Below are positions 25,439 to 34,445 of a DNA stretch of 64,000 bases, in pieces (the stretch's first letter is position 1; the number at the start of each line of letters is the position of its first letter). Position numbers and translations under genes: made by a program. The notes under the pieces are model-generated. The model did not search any database, was not told where the DNA came from, and saw only the letters and a program-made list of their open reading frames with translations. Origin of the DNA: Asticcacaulis currens (lineage in GTDB: Bacteria > Pseudomonadota > Alphaproteobacteria > Caulobacterales > Caulobacteraceae); contig NZ_JAQQKW010000007.1 in NCBI RefSeq assembly GCF_028550395.1, positions 166,020 to 230,019 of the forward strand, written 5' to 3'.

Positions 25439-26110
25439 TTGATCTCTGTCGTCATCCCCACCCTCAATGCCGAAGCCACACTGGTGCGCACCCTAGGCGC
25501 TCTGGTTCCGGCGGTGGTCGAAGGCCTGATCAAGGAAGTGATCATCGTCGATGGTGGCTCGGAAGACGCGACGCTGGAAATCGCCGAATCCACGGGCTGT
25601 ACCGTGCTGCACGCCGATGCCAGCCGCGGTCTGCAACTGTGGCAGGGGTGTAAGGCGGCCAAGGGCGACTGGCTGATGATCCTGCACGCCGACTCGCTCT
25701 TGGGCGACGGCTGGATGGACCATGTGCGCGACCACATGAAGCATTTTCCGCTGCGCGCCGGCTATTTTCGACTGGCTTTTGACGATCCGTCGTGGTTCGC
25801 CAGCTTCTGGGCTGAGGTGGTGGCCTTCAATTCCCGCTGGCTGGCCATCCCGTCGGGCGACCACGGCCTGTTCCTGTCGCGCGCCCTTTATGACGCTGTG
25901 GGCGGCTATAAGGATCAGGTGGCGTTTGAAGACCTGAGCATCGACCTCGCGCTGGGCCGGGCGCGCCTGCGGCCCATTCCGGTATCGCTGACCACCAATG
26001 GCGAGCGCTTCCGCAAAGGGAGCTGGTACCTGTCGCTGTTCGGTAAGGCGGGCGGCTTTGTGCTGTACCTGCTGGGCTTCCCGCCCAAGCCGCCGGTGAA
26101 AAAGGCGTAG
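25439..26110 (+). CDS. TIGR04283-like GT2 family glycosyltransferase
   Basis: From the TTG at 25439 the 223-aa protein reads MISVVIPTLNAEATLVRTLGAL, the common opening of small GT2 enzymes of this type. Motifs include EVIIVDGGSEDATLEIA, ADASRGLQLWQGCKAAKGDWLMILHADSLL (a DxD-like HADS) and QVAFEDLSIDLALG. A GTG at 25391 would start 43 nt inside the methyltransferase gene. There are few membrane segments. The sugar and acceptor are unknown. Spacing suggests it is cotranscribed with the RNA methyltransferase. Confidence 0.82.
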   Translation: MISVVIPTLNAEATLVRTLGALVPAVVEGLIKEVIIVDGGSEDATLEIAESTGCTVLHADASRGLQLWQGCKAAKGDWLMILHADSLLGDGWMDHVRDHMKHFPLRAGYFRLAFDDPSWFASFWAEVVAFNSRWLAIPSGDHGLFLSRALYDAVGGYKDQVAFEDLSIDLALGRARLRPIPVSLTTNGERFRKGSWYLSLFGKAGGFVLYLLGFPPKPPVKKA

Positions 26111-26113
26111 ATA

Positions 26114-26226
26114 AACCACAGATTACACAGATTTCACAGATAGCGACGTTTCAATGAGGCGGATCATAGAACCGCACGCTCAACGGCGCGAAGCGCCAAT
26201 CTGTGAAATCTGTGTAATCTGTGGTT
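26114..26226. repeat. 28-bp perfect inverted repeat with GGCGC core hairpin
   Basis: Arms 26114-26141 and 26199-26226 are perfect reverse complements, built from 9-nt steps starting CACAGAT. The 57-nt core ends with the hairpin GGCGC-GAA-GCGCC (26185-26197). It fills the gap between two convergent genes. Nearly the same arms recur at 33848-33956. Confidence 0.92.
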
Positions 26227-26292
26227 ACTGAGCATATCGCCAAATCGGACCTGATTTTTGAGGTCAAACTGGCTTCGGCGTTAAATGCGAAG

Positions 26293-28074
26293 CTACTTAT
26301 CGGCCAGAATATCGACGATCTTGGCGTCAGACGCGGCCAGCGCCAGAGTCTTTGACGGCTTGCCCATGATCTGACGATAGATCCAGTAGGAGGCAACGAC
26401 CTCTTCGACATATTGCCGCGTCTGGGCCACCGGGATCGATTCCATCACCAGCAGCGAGTCGGCCTCATCGCCCAGCGAACGCATGGCGTCCTGCACCCAC
26501 TTCTCGCCGGAATTGTAGGAAGCCACCACGCGGAACAGATCCGAACTGTTGATACCCGACGCCGCCAGCTTCAGCATGTAGGTCTGACCGACCTGAAGAT
26601 TGACCGCCGGGTCGAGCAGCTTGTCCGGATTGCTCATCAGGCTGGAATCGCGCGTCACCACATAGGCGGTGGCCGGCATCAGTTGCAAAAGGCCATAGGC
26701 CCCGGCATAGCTCTTGGCCCTGGCGTTGAACTTGCTCTCTTTTTTGGCGATGGCGAACAGCAGCGCCTTGTCTATGCGCCAGCCTTCGCTCGGCTCGAAA
26801 TCCGGGATGGTATAGTTGGACGGATCGAACAGACGGTCCGAGGTGCGGATTTGCGATACGGACAGATCGTGCGCATCGGCCAGAGCCAGCCAGTTGCTGC
26901 GCGTCTGCTGATCCGGTGAGCGCTGGATGGCGGTCTGCAATTCGGTGCGGGCGTCAGACTTGCGGCCTACGGCCACCAGCATGGAGACGCGGCGGGCCTG
27001 AGCGTCGTTTTTGGCCCAGTTGAAGTCGGCATTGAGCTTGGCCGTATAGGCCCCGCGCGTTTCTTCGGCAAAGACCGGAGCCTGTCCCTTTTGGGCGCGG
27101 ACGACGGCGGGTTCGGCCCCCAGACGCTGTTCGGCCAAAAGGCCATAGAAGGTAAAGGGGAAGGAGGCGGCGTATTTGAAATATAGCTCGGCGTCGCCCT
27201 TATGGCCCATCTTCGCCGCCATGCGACCGGCCCAGTAGGCACCGCCCGACTGGCTCCAGGCGCTCTGGCTGGGGTCGTTGACGATGAAATCGAAGTGTTT
27301 CAGCGCCTCGTCATAGCGCTTGAGGCGGTAGGCGGCGAGACCGGCCACCCAGCGATCACCGATCTGCACACCCAGTTTCAGCGCCTGATCCAGCTTGCCG
27401 TCATTATAGGCGGACCGCGCCGATTTGGGCGTCAGGGCCGAGTCGGGTCCGGCGGTGCCCGCCTTGACCTCGCTGCGCGGCGGTCCGTCGAGCAGGCTGG
27501 TGGAAGACAGTTTCTGCGCCCCGGCCAGTTTGGGGAACGGCGGGTCTTCGACGCCCTCAGGCTTTTTGCGCTTGGCCAGATTCCACACGCGCATGGCCTG
27601 CGGGTGATCGGGATAGCGCTCCAGCCAGCTCATCAGCTCTTCGTAGGTCGAGCTGTAGTCCGGGTGGAACAGTTTGTTGAATTCGACATAGCCCATCAGG
27701 CTCTTGTCGCCGATCTTTTCGATCGAGGCGTCGGCGGTGGCGAAATCGCCTTTGTCGAGCGCGTCAAACGCCGCCTGATAAAGCTGCGCGTCCCACGGCG
27801 ACAGGCCGGGATCAAGCGCCGCGGGCACCTTTGGAGCGGCTTTGCTGAGATTGGTATAGGCGATGGGCTTGCGCGGCGTCTCAGCGGTAGAGGCGGCCAG
27901 CAGCACCGCGCCCTGATAGGCGGTTTGCGGCGCCCGCAGAAGGGAATCAACAGTCTTGTCGCCGGTCGAAACGGGGGTTTGGGCGAGGGCGGGCGCACAG
28001 AAGCAGACGGCAGCAAGCGCGGCGGCGGACAGCAGGACATGCCGGTAGCGGGCGCGGCTCGCAGGTCTGGTCAA
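26293..28074 (-). CDS. Soluble lytic murein transglycosylase (Slt-like)
   Basis: The 593-aa protein (TTG start at 28074 with GGAG upstream; TTG 28101 is an alternative) begins with a signal peptide ending in CFCAPALAQ. A superhelical region of TPR-like alpha-helices covers about 70-410. The SLT catalytic domain follows with LLFAIAKKESKFNARAKSYAGAYGLLQLMPATA, where the Glu of KKES is the catalytic acid, and later VASYNSGEKWV. The enzyme cleaves the MurNAc-GlcNAc bond of periplasmic peptidoglycan, giving 1,6-anhydro ends. The anhydromuropeptides would be substrates for the AmpG permease encoded 6 kb away. Confidence 0.92.
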   Translation of the reverse strand: MTRPASRARYRHVLLSAAALAAVCFCAPALAQTPVSTGDKTVDSLLRAPQTAYQGAVLLAASTAETPRKPIAYTNLSKAAPKVPAALDPGLSPWDAQLYQAAFDALDKGDFATADASIEKIGDKSLMGYVEFNKLFHPDYSSTYEELMSWLERYPDHPQAMRVWNLAKRKKPEGVEDPPFPKLAGAQKLSSTSLLDGPPRSEVKAGTAGPDSALTPKSARSAYNDGKLDQALKLGVQIGDRWVAGLAAYRLKRYDEALKHFDFIVNDPSQSAWSQSGGAYWAGRMAAKMGHKGDAELYFKYAASFPFTFYGLLAEQRLGAEPAVVRAQKGQAPVFAEETRGAYTAKLNADFNWAKNDAQARRVSMLVAVGRKSDARTELQTAIQRSPDQQTRSNWLALADAHDLSVSQIRTSDRLFDPSNYTIPDFEPSEGWRIDKALLFAIAKKESKFNARAKSYAGAYGLLQLMPATAYVVTRDSSLMSNPDKLLDPAVNLQVGQTYMLKLAASGINSSDLFRVVASYNSGEKWVQDAMRSLGDEADSLLVMESIPVAQTRQYVEEVVASYWIYRQIMGKPSKTLALAASDAKIVDILADK

Positions 28075-28238
28075 GGCAACACTCCGTCGTTGTTTATCCA
28101 AATCGGGAGGCTTCGGACCTGATCTCTAGCGATCAGTAAGGGTCGAAGCGGTGCATCCTGGCCAGCGCGGGAAAGTGCGGACGCCTGTGGACAGTAACCA
28201 AAACTTAATGACGAGGCAAGCCATTAAGGGTTGCGCTC

Positions 28239-29081
28239 TTAGGCCAGACCCTCCGTGGCCAGAAGGATGTCGCTCCAGAACGCCTTTTTGGCAAGGGGCT
28301 GGCGCAGCAGAAGCGCCGGGGGGAAGGTGACAAAAACCCGCAGGGAGGCACCGCCCGAAGGGGTCAGATCGTGGGCCTTGCCGCGCAGCTTTTGCACGCT
28401 TTCGTTGGAATCGAGCACGCTGCGCACCGCCGTCGCGCCGCACAGGATGAGGACTTTCGGTGCGCTCAGTTCGATCAGGCGGCGCAGAAAGGGGGCGGTG
28501 AGGCGGATGTCTTCGTCGGTGGCCGGGCGCCCGCCCGCCGGACGCCAGAACAGGCCGGGCAGGCGTAAGGTGCGCGCATTAAGCCCCAGCGCCGACAGGG
28601 CCGCATCGCACAGACGTCCCGGTTTGCCCTGAAAGGCCGAAAGCGCCTCGTCCTCATCGGCATCGGGCACATCGCCGATGATGAGTAGTTCGCCGTTCTG
28701 TGCGCCGCGCCCGCGGATCAGGCCCTTGCCGCCCTCATAGCGCAGCGGCAGGTCGGGGAAGGCCTCAAGGGCGCTGTAGAGGGCCTCGACCGTAGCGGCG
28801 CTCCTGGCGATGGCGTTGGCCGAGGCGACCGCCAGATCAAGGTCGAAATGACGCAGCGACTCAGGTCTTAAGGCATTGACGCGCACCGCGCCCGGCAGGG
28901 GGGTGACGGTCGCCGGGGCGTTTTGCGCGGCGGGTATCGCAGAACGCGATTTATTTTCCGCCAAAAGACGATTAATAGGCTCAACATCATAGATGTCATC
29001 CAGCGCGTGGTCATTGAGAAAGCTGAGATAGCTTTCCAGTTCCCGTATCGCTAGGGCCGTGATGGCGTGTGGCTCCGGCAT
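28239..29081 (-). CDS. Degenerate type-4 uracil-DNA glycosylase-like protein
   Basis: Starting at MPEPHAITALAIRELESYLSFLND, the 280-aa protein has the UDG-fold order of the Fe-S type-4/5 enzymes, with every key site altered. The GEAPG motif reads GDVPDADED. The usual KCRPPGNR is FWRPAGGRP. The terminal TFHPAYLLR is TFPPALLLRQP, lacking the His. The four cluster cysteines are absent (a CxLC pair is not found; only two unrelated Cys remain). It probably binds DNA or has another role rather than being a canonical glycosylase. It is divergent from ETF-QO, about 107 nt away. Confidence 0.78.
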   Translation of the reverse strand: MPEPHAITALAIRELESYLSFLNDHALDDIYDVEPINRLLAENKSRSAIPAAQNAPATVTPLPGAVRVNALRPESLRHFDLDLAVASANAIARSAATVEALYSALEAFPDLPLRYEGGKGLIRGRGAQNGELLIIGDVPDADEDEALSAFQGKPGRLCDAALSALGLNARTLRLPGLFWRPAGGRPATDEDIRLTAPFLRRLIELSAPKVLILCGATAVRSVLDSNESVQKLRGKAHDLTPSGGASLRVFVTFPPALLLRQPLAKKAFWSDILLATEGLA

Positions 29082-29188
29082 AAACAGACATCTTTGAGAA
29101 AAATGATCGGCAGGGTCTTTACAGTCTTTACGGAAACTGTGCCACAAGATCAAACCGGCACCAGGAAATATTAGAGAAGAGTACGAAC

Positions 29189-30856
29189 ATGGCGGACGCA
29201 CCCGAACGGGAATCGATGGAATATGACGTCGTCATCGTAGGCGGCGGCCCGGCAGGGCTGGCGGCGGCCATTCGTCTCAAACAGACGGCACAGGCCAAGG
29301 GCGGCGACGTGTCCGTGGCCCTGCTGGAAAAGGGGTCGGAGATCGGCGCTCACATTCTGTCCGGCGCGGTGATCGATCCGTCGGGCCTGACGCAGCTCTT
29401 TCCCGACTGGAAGGCGCAGGGCGCCCCGCTGGAAACGGCGGTCACCCAGGATCGCTTCATCTATCTGGGGCCGCAGGGCGCGCTTGATATCTCCTTCCTG
29501 CCCATGCCGTCCTATATGAAGAATCACGGCTGCTATATCGGGTCGCTGGGCAATCTGACGCGCTGGATGGCCGAACAGGCCGAGGCGCTGGGCGTCGAAA
29601 TCTATCCGGGCATGGCCTGTTCCGAAGTCCTGTACGACGACGCGGGGGCTGTGGCGGGTGTCGTGGCCGGCGTGTTCGGGCTCGACCGCGAGGGTCAACC
29701 CAAGGGGGATTATCAGCCCGGTCTGGAACTGCGCGCCCGCTACACCTTCTTTGCCGAGGGGGTGCGCGGCTCGCTGTCGCAGCAGATCATCAAGCGCTTT
29801 GAGCTGGACAAGGACAGCGACGTCCAGAAATACGGCATCGGCATCAAGGAGTTGTGGAAGGTTCCGAAGGCGAAGCATAAGCCCGGTCTGGTCCAGCACA
29901 CGCTGGGCTGGCCGCTGGATGACAAGACCGGCGGCGGTTCCTTCATGTACCATTTCGGCGACGAATACGTGTCCATCGGCTTCGTCGTCCACCTTAACTA
30001 CCAGAACCCCTATCTTTCGCCGTTCGACGAGTTCCAGCGCTTCAAGCAGCACCCGGTGGTGCGTGAGCATCTGGAAGGCGGGCAGCGTATCTCCTACGGG
30101 GCGCGGGCCATTACCGAAGGCGGTTATCAGTCGGTGCCTCGCTTAAGTTTCCCCGGCGGGGTGCTGATCGGCTGTTCGGCGGGCTTTGTGAACGTGCCGC
30201 GCATCAAGGGCAGCCACAACGCCATCAAGAGCGCCATTCTGGCCGCCGATGCGGCGTGGGCGGCCCTGTCGTCCGGCGACGTGCCGCAGACGCTGGAAGG
30301 CTATGACAAGGCCTATCAGACGTCGGATATCGCCAAAGAGTTGAAGCTGGTGCGTAACGTCAAACCCCTGCTCAGCCGCTATGGCACGACGCTGGGCATG
30401 GTGCTGGGTGGTCTCGACATGACGGTGGGCACTCTCACGGGCGGCTGGTCGCCCTGGGGCACGCTGAAGCACGGCAAGACCGATGCGCAGTCGCTCAGAC
30501 CCGCTGCGGAATTCAAGCCTATCACCTATCCGAAGCCCGATGGCAAGATCAGCTTCGACAAGCTGTCCTCGGTCTTCATCTCCAACACCAACCACGAAGA
30601 GGACCAGCCGGTCCATCTGCGCCTCAAGGACCCGGAGGTGCCCATCGCCATCAACCTGCCCAAATATGCCGAACCGGCGCAGCGCTACTGCCCGGCCGGG
30701 GTCTATGAGGTGGTGGACGATAACGGCAAGCCGCGCTTCCAGATCAACGCCCAGAACTGCGTCCACTGCAAAACCTGCGATATCAAGGACCCGACGCAGA
30801 ACATCGTGTGGACCACGCCCGAAGGCGGCGGCGGCCCCAACTATCCGAATATGTGA
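29189..30856 (+). CDS. Electron transfer flavoprotein-ubiquinone oxidoreductase
   Basis: The 555-aa protein has an FAD-binding DVVIVGGGPAGLAAAIRL at residue 12, the ubiquinone-side GAHILSGAVIDP motif, SFPGGVLIGCSAGFVNVPRIKGSHNAIKS, and a C-terminal 4Fe-4S ferredoxin-like part with CPAGVYEVV and NCVHCKTCDIKDPTQNIVW. It passes electrons from reduced ETF (fatty-acid and amino-acid dehydrogenation) to ubiquinone at the inner membrane. Length matches bacterial ETF-QO. It is followed by an intergenic repeat and then a secreted TPR gene. Confidence 0.96.
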   Translation: MADAPERESMEYDVVIVGGGPAGLAAAIRLKQTAQAKGGDVSVALLEKGSEIGAHILSGAVIDPSGLTQLFPDWKAQGAPLETAVTQDRFIYLGPQGALDISFLPMPSYMKNHGCYIGSLGNLTRWMAEQAEALGVEIYPGMACSEVLYDDAGAVAGVVAGVFGLDREGQPKGDYQPGLELRARYTFFAEGVRGSLSQQIIKRFELDKDSDVQKYGIGIKELWKVPKAKHKPGLVQHTLGWPLDDKTGGGSFMYHFGDEYVSIGFVVHLNYQNPYLSPFDEFQRFKQHPVVREHLEGGQRISYGARAITEGGYQSVPRLSFPGGVLIGCSAGFVNVPRIKGSHNAIKSAILAADAAWAALSSGDVPQTLEGYDKAYQTSDIAKELKLVRNVKPLLSRYGTTLGMVLGGLDMTVGTLTGGWSPWGTLKHGKTDAQSLRPAAEFKPITYPKPDGKISFDKLSSVFISNTNHEEDQPVHLRLKDPEVPIAINLPKYAEPAQRYCPAGVYEVVDDNGKPRFQINAQNCVHCKTCDIKDPTQNIVWTTPEGGGGPNYPNM

Positions 30857-30859
30857 TGT

Positions 30860-31036
30860 CTCTCCTCCCTGCGGCAAAGCTGTAGGGATGTGGCAGGCTG
30901 CGAAGCCGTCTGACGGAGGGGGAGGGCGTTTGAGTTTCAGGGCGCTGAGGCTCTGATTGTTTTCGCGTTGTCGCCCTCCGTCTGCTCGCAAGGCTCGCTG
31001 CCACCTCCCCATTGCGGCGCAACAGGGAGGAGATTC
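30860..31036. repeat. Imperfect inverted repeat of a CTCCC-rich intergenic element
   Basis: The left part (about 30860-30932) contains CTCCCTGCGGC, ATGTGGCAGG and CGTCTGACGGAGGGGGAGGG. The right part (about 30972-31036) contains CCCTCCGTCTG, CGCTGCCACCTCCCCATTG and CAGGGAGGAG, its approximate reverse complement. Together they form a long imperfect hairpin between ETF-QO and the TPR gene. It resembles dispersed intergenic repeats common in Caulobacterales genomes. A short relative may exist at 39078-39116. Confidence 0.6.
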
Positions 31037-31147
31037 ACGGGCTTTTCCCTTGAGAATTTGGCTTTTTGGTAAGTTTGATCTTCGATAAGGACTTGATCCT
31101 GCCGGATTTACTGCGTTCACTGTGCCGGTAATCGAGAGACGCCCCTG

Positions 31148-32938
31148 ATGAAGCCCGTTCTTGCCTCTGCCGCCCTTGCCGCCCTCCTGTGCCTGACCTC
31201 CCCGGTCATGGCCGCCGATGCGGCCTATTCCAGTGCCTATGGCGACTTTCTGGTCGGGCGTCTGGCGGCGGCCCAGGGCGACACCGAAACCGCGGCACGC
31301 GCCCTGATGGCAGCGGCGGACGCTGATCCTGCCAATGCGGCCTTAAGGGAACGGGCCTTTCTGGCGGCGGTCCTCAGCGGCGATATGAGTTTTGCGCGCA
31401 GCCATATTCCGGAAAAGGGCGGGCGCTTGTCGCGCACGGTGGCGGCGCAGGTACGGGCTATTTCTCTGATCCGCGAGGGCAAGGGCAAGGCCGCCGCGGC
31501 CATTGTGGAGGCCTCCGAAAAGGCCGGTGCCAGCGACCGCGCCACGCTTTTGCTCAAGCCGCTATCCTATGCCGCCGCGCGTCAGTGGGACAAGGCCATT
31601 GACCCGACGCTGGAAAGCCAGTTGAACGCCGGGACGACGCCGAATCGCGACCGGCTGGTGCTGTTTCTTCAGGCCGCCAATCAGGCGCGCTTGCTGGAGA
31701 TGAAGGGCCGTCATGCCGAGGCCGAAGCCATCTTCAAAATCATCTGTCAGCCCGGCCCGGCCAGTGTGCTGTTCGGCCCCTATTACGGGGCGTTTCTGGA
31801 GGGCCGCGGGCGCAAGGACGAGGCGCGCAAGCTGTACACCGATATCCTGAACGTATCTGAGGACCGGCTGGTGCGTCAGCGCCTCGACGGGCTCGATGCC
31901 AAAGACTATCGCAAGCCGAAATCGCCGGATGTGCGGTTGATTCTGGCCGACAGCCTGTTCCTGTCCGGCACGCTTTATGCCTCGGAGCAGCAGTCGGAAA
32001 TGGCGCTGGCGACGCTGCGGCTGGCGCAATACGCCGCCCCGGAAACCGCGGCTGCCACGCCGACGCTTGACCGCACGCGGCTTCTGGCCGGGCAGGTGCT
32101 GATGCGCATGAAGGACGTGCAGGCGGCGCAGACCGAATGGGCGTCGATTGAGCCCGACTCGCCCTTTTACCGTGAGGCGCAGGTGCGCGCTGCCTGGAGC
32201 CTCAAGGAAGCCGGCGATCTCGATGGGGCCGAGGCCCTGTTTACCGAACTGAGCGCCGCCGACCCGAAGGACATTGGCCTGACGGTCGAGCGGGCGCGCC
32301 TTCTGTGGCAAAAGGACGATACGGCCGGGGCGCTCAAGCTGATGGAGGCCTATCAGGCCGCCTATGGCGACGCGGATTTCGGCTGGGAAACCTGGTTCAC
32401 CGTGGCGGTGCTGTATCAGGCCGCCGGTGACTGGGACAAGGCAAAGGCGGCGGCGCAAAAGGGCCTCACCCTGCAACCGGACAGTTCCGAACTGCTCAAC
32501 CTGTTGGGCTATGGCCTGATCGAGCGCAAGGAGAACGTCACCGAGGGGATGGCGATGATCCGCAAGGCGCTCGAAAAGACGCCGCGCTCAGGGGCGATCA
32601 TGGACTCGCTCGGCTGGGGCTATTACCAGCAGGGGCAGTATACCGAGGCGCTGGAATGGATCGAAAAGGCCATCGCCGCCGAACCCGCCGATCCGGAAAT
32701 CACCGACCATCTGGGCGACGTCTATCACAAGCTGGGGCGCACCATCGAAGCGCGCTATCAGTGGGCGCGCGTCCTGACTCTGGAGGCCGACGACAAGCAG
32801 AAGGCCGCCGTGCAGGCCAAGCTGGATACGGTCGCGGTGCCCGACGTCAAGGCCGTGGCCGAGGCCGAAACGGCGCCGACGGGTGTGACAGCCAAGCCCA
32901 AAACCCCGGTCAAGACACCGGTTAAAACGCGCAAATGA
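31148..32938 (+). CDS. Exported tetratricopeptide-repeat protein
   Basis: The 596-aa protein has a signal peptide (ASAALAALLCLTSPVMAA) and many TPR-like helices, the clearest between about 410 and 560: AKAAAQKGLTLQPDSSELLNLLGYGLIERK, ALEKTPRSGAIMDSLGWGYYQQGQYTEALEWIEKAI and PADPEITDHLGDVYHKLGRTIEARYQW. The tail is Pro/Lys/Thr-rich. Such proteins scaffold periplasmic or outer-membrane complexes. The stop overlaps the ispE start (ATGA), so they are cotranscribed, a pairing seen in many alphaproteobacteria. Confidence 0.88.
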   Translation: MKPVLASAALAALLCLTSPVMAADAAYSSAYGDFLVGRLAAAQGDTETAARALMAAADADPANAALRERAFLAAVLSGDMSFARSHIPEKGGRLSRTVAAQVRAISLIREGKGKAAAAIVEASEKAGASDRATLLLKPLSYAAARQWDKAIDPTLESQLNAGTTPNRDRLVLFLQAANQARLLEMKGRHAEAEAIFKIICQPGPASVLFGPYYGAFLEGRGRKDEARKLYTDILNVSEDRLVRQRLDGLDAKDYRKPKSPDVRLILADSLFLSGTLYASEQQSEMALATLRLAQYAAPETAAATPTLDRTRLLAGQVLMRMKDVQAAQTEWASIEPDSPFYREAQVRAAWSLKEAGDLDGAEALFTELSAADPKDIGLTVERARLLWQKDDTAGALKLMEAYQAAYGDADFGWETWFTVAVLYQAAGDWDKAKAAAQKGLTLQPDSSELLNLLGYGLIERKENVTEGMAMIRKALEKTPRSGAIMDSLGWGYYQQGQYTEALEWIEKAIAAEPADPEITDHLGDVYHKLGRTIEARYQWARVLTLEADDKQKAAVQAKLDTVAVPDVKAVAEAETAPTGVTAKPKTPVKTPVKTRK

Positions 32939-33780
32939 AGCGGTCGCGGCTGGCTCCGGCCAAGGTCAATCTCTATCTGCACGTCGCCGCCCCGGATCAC
33001 CGGGGTTATCACCCCCTGCGCAGTCTGGTGGTTTTTGCCGACTATGGCGATGAGGTGCGCCTGACCCCGGGGGAGGGGCGGCTGTTCATCGACGGGCCGT
33101 TCGGGCAGGGTTTAAGCGCGGGCGAGGACAATCTGGTTCTCAAGGCCGTGCGGCGGTTTGAAGCGGCAACGGGCGTGCGCGTGGATAACCACGATTTCCA
33201 CCTGACCAAAAACCTCCCTTTAGCCTCAGGCGTAGGCGGCGGCAGCGCTGATGCCGGGACGGTTCTGCATCTGTTGCGTGAAGCCTGCGCGCCAGAGGTG
33301 ACTGACGACGCCCTGTCGGCCATGGCGGCAGAGACGGGGGCGGACGGCGTGATGTGCCTGTGGGCTCAGGCGTCGATTGCCGAAGGTTATGGTGAGCGAT
33401 TGACGCCGGTGACGGTGCCGCCCTTGCCCGCTGTGCTGATCAATCCGGGCGTCGAGTGCCCGACACCGGCGGTGTTCAAAGCCTATGATGCGGCAGCGGA
33501 ATTTGCCCCTGTTGACACGCAGTGGCGGGCGGAGGACCTGATCGACGACCTCGCTACCACCCGTAACGATCTGGAAGCGCCCGCCATCCGTCTGGTGCCG
33601 GTGATCGGTGAGGTGCTGGCGTCTTTACGTGCGCAGCCTGAGACACGCTTTGCCCGCATGTCGGGATCGGGGGCGACCTGTTTTGCCCTGTGCAAGACCT
33701 TGAGCGAGGCCGAAACCCTGGCGGCCCGGCTACGCGCCGACTGGCCCAAGGCATGGGTTCGGGCCTGTACGTTGAAGTGA
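32935..33780 (+). CDS. ispE: 4-diphosphocytidyl-2-C-methyl-D-erythritol kinase
   Basis: The 281-aa protein carries GHMP-kinase motifs: APAKVNLYLHV with the substrate-binding Lys near residue 9, the ATP-binding PLASGVGGGSADAGTVL near 95, and motif 3 RMSGSGATCFAL near 240. IspE phosphorylates CDP-methylerythritol in the non-mevalonate isoprenoid pathway. Length is typical. It overlaps the upstream TPR gene by 4 nt. Confidence 0.95.
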   Translation: MKRSRLAPAKVNLYLHVAAPDHRGYHPLRSLVVFADYGDEVRLTPGEGRLFIDGPFGQGLSAGEDNLVLKAVRRFEAATGVRVDNHDFHLTKNLPLASGVGGGSADAGTVLHLLREACAPEVTDDALSAMAAETGADGVMCLWAQASIAEGYGERLTPVTVPPLPAVLINPGVECPTPAVFKAYDAAAEFAPVDTQWRAEDLIDDLATTRNDLEAPAIRLVPVIGEVLASLRAQPETRFARMSGSGATCFALCKTLSEAETLAARLRADWPKAWVRACTLK

Positions 33781-33847
33781 TCCACAGATGTACATGCACA
33801 TCCGATTAGCGCCACTCATCCCGCCGTGGGGAGGATCGGGTTTTGGG

Positions 33848-33956
33848 AACCACAGATTACACAGATTTCACAGATGGCGCTTCGCGCCGGGGTTTGCGCG
33901 ACTTCCGCAGTCAGAGCCTAGAACGCATATCTGTGAAATCTGTGCAATCTGTGGTT
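33848..33956. repeat. 28-bp near-perfect inverted repeat with GGCGC core hairpin
   Basis: Arms 33848-33875 and 33929-33956 match at 27 of 28 positions as reverse complements. The left arm is identical to the left arm at 26114-26141. The core has GGCGC-TTC-GCGCC at 33876-33888, the reverse complement of the core at 26185-26197. It lies between convergent ispE and DUF6157 genes. Confidence 0.92.
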
Positions 33957-33988
33957 TCTTCTAAACTGCGGCCATCTGTGTAGAAGGC

Positions 33989-34396
33989 TTAAACCATCTC
34001 CACCGCGCGCTTGCTGCGCATGGCTTTTTCGACGCGGACCTCCGGGTCTTTGAGAAACTTCCGATAAGCAATAGAATCCGCAGGATAAAGCGCGATCTTG
34101 CCTGCGTGATTATAATGCGCCCCGAAGCCATAGGTTTTGGTCAGGGGCGAGGCGCGCATACACGGGTGGCCTTTGGAGAGAAACGCCGCGCGCGCCTGCT
34201 GATCCGCTGTATCGAGGCCGTGTTTCAGGCAATGGACGGTAAAGTTCAGATCATCCAGCGTCAGTTCGTAGGGATGTTCCGACAACAGCTCATAATGGAG
34301 CCGCGCCAGGGTCGGCGGGCCGTCACGGCGGGGCGGTTCGACCCCCATGCGGTGTTTCGAGTCTTCGGCGATGGCGATGAAGGTGTTGCGGATCAT
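33989..34396 (-). CDS. DUF6157 family protein
   Basis: The 135-aa protein (ATG at 34396 with AGGGACGAAG upstream) reads MIRNTFIAIAEDSKHRMG and contains LHYELLSEHPYELTLDDLNFTVH, GHPCMRASPLTKTYGFGAHYNHAGKIALYPADS and the terminal EKAMRSKR. These match what I recall of the DUF6157 family. No function is established. It is a soluble protein with no signal peptide. The longer frame to 34468 is not supported. Confidence 0.8.
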   Translation of the reverse strand: MIRNTFIAIAEDSKHRMGVEPPRRDGPPTLARLHYELLSEHPYELTLDDLNFTVHCLKHGLDTADQQARAAFLSKGHPCMRASPLTKTYGFGAHYNHAGKIALYPADSIAYRKFLKDPEVRVEKAMRSKRAVEMV

Positions 34397-34445
34397 GGCT
34401 TCGTCCCTGTGTCGCGGCCTTTGGGACAGTGAGTATACGCCTGTC

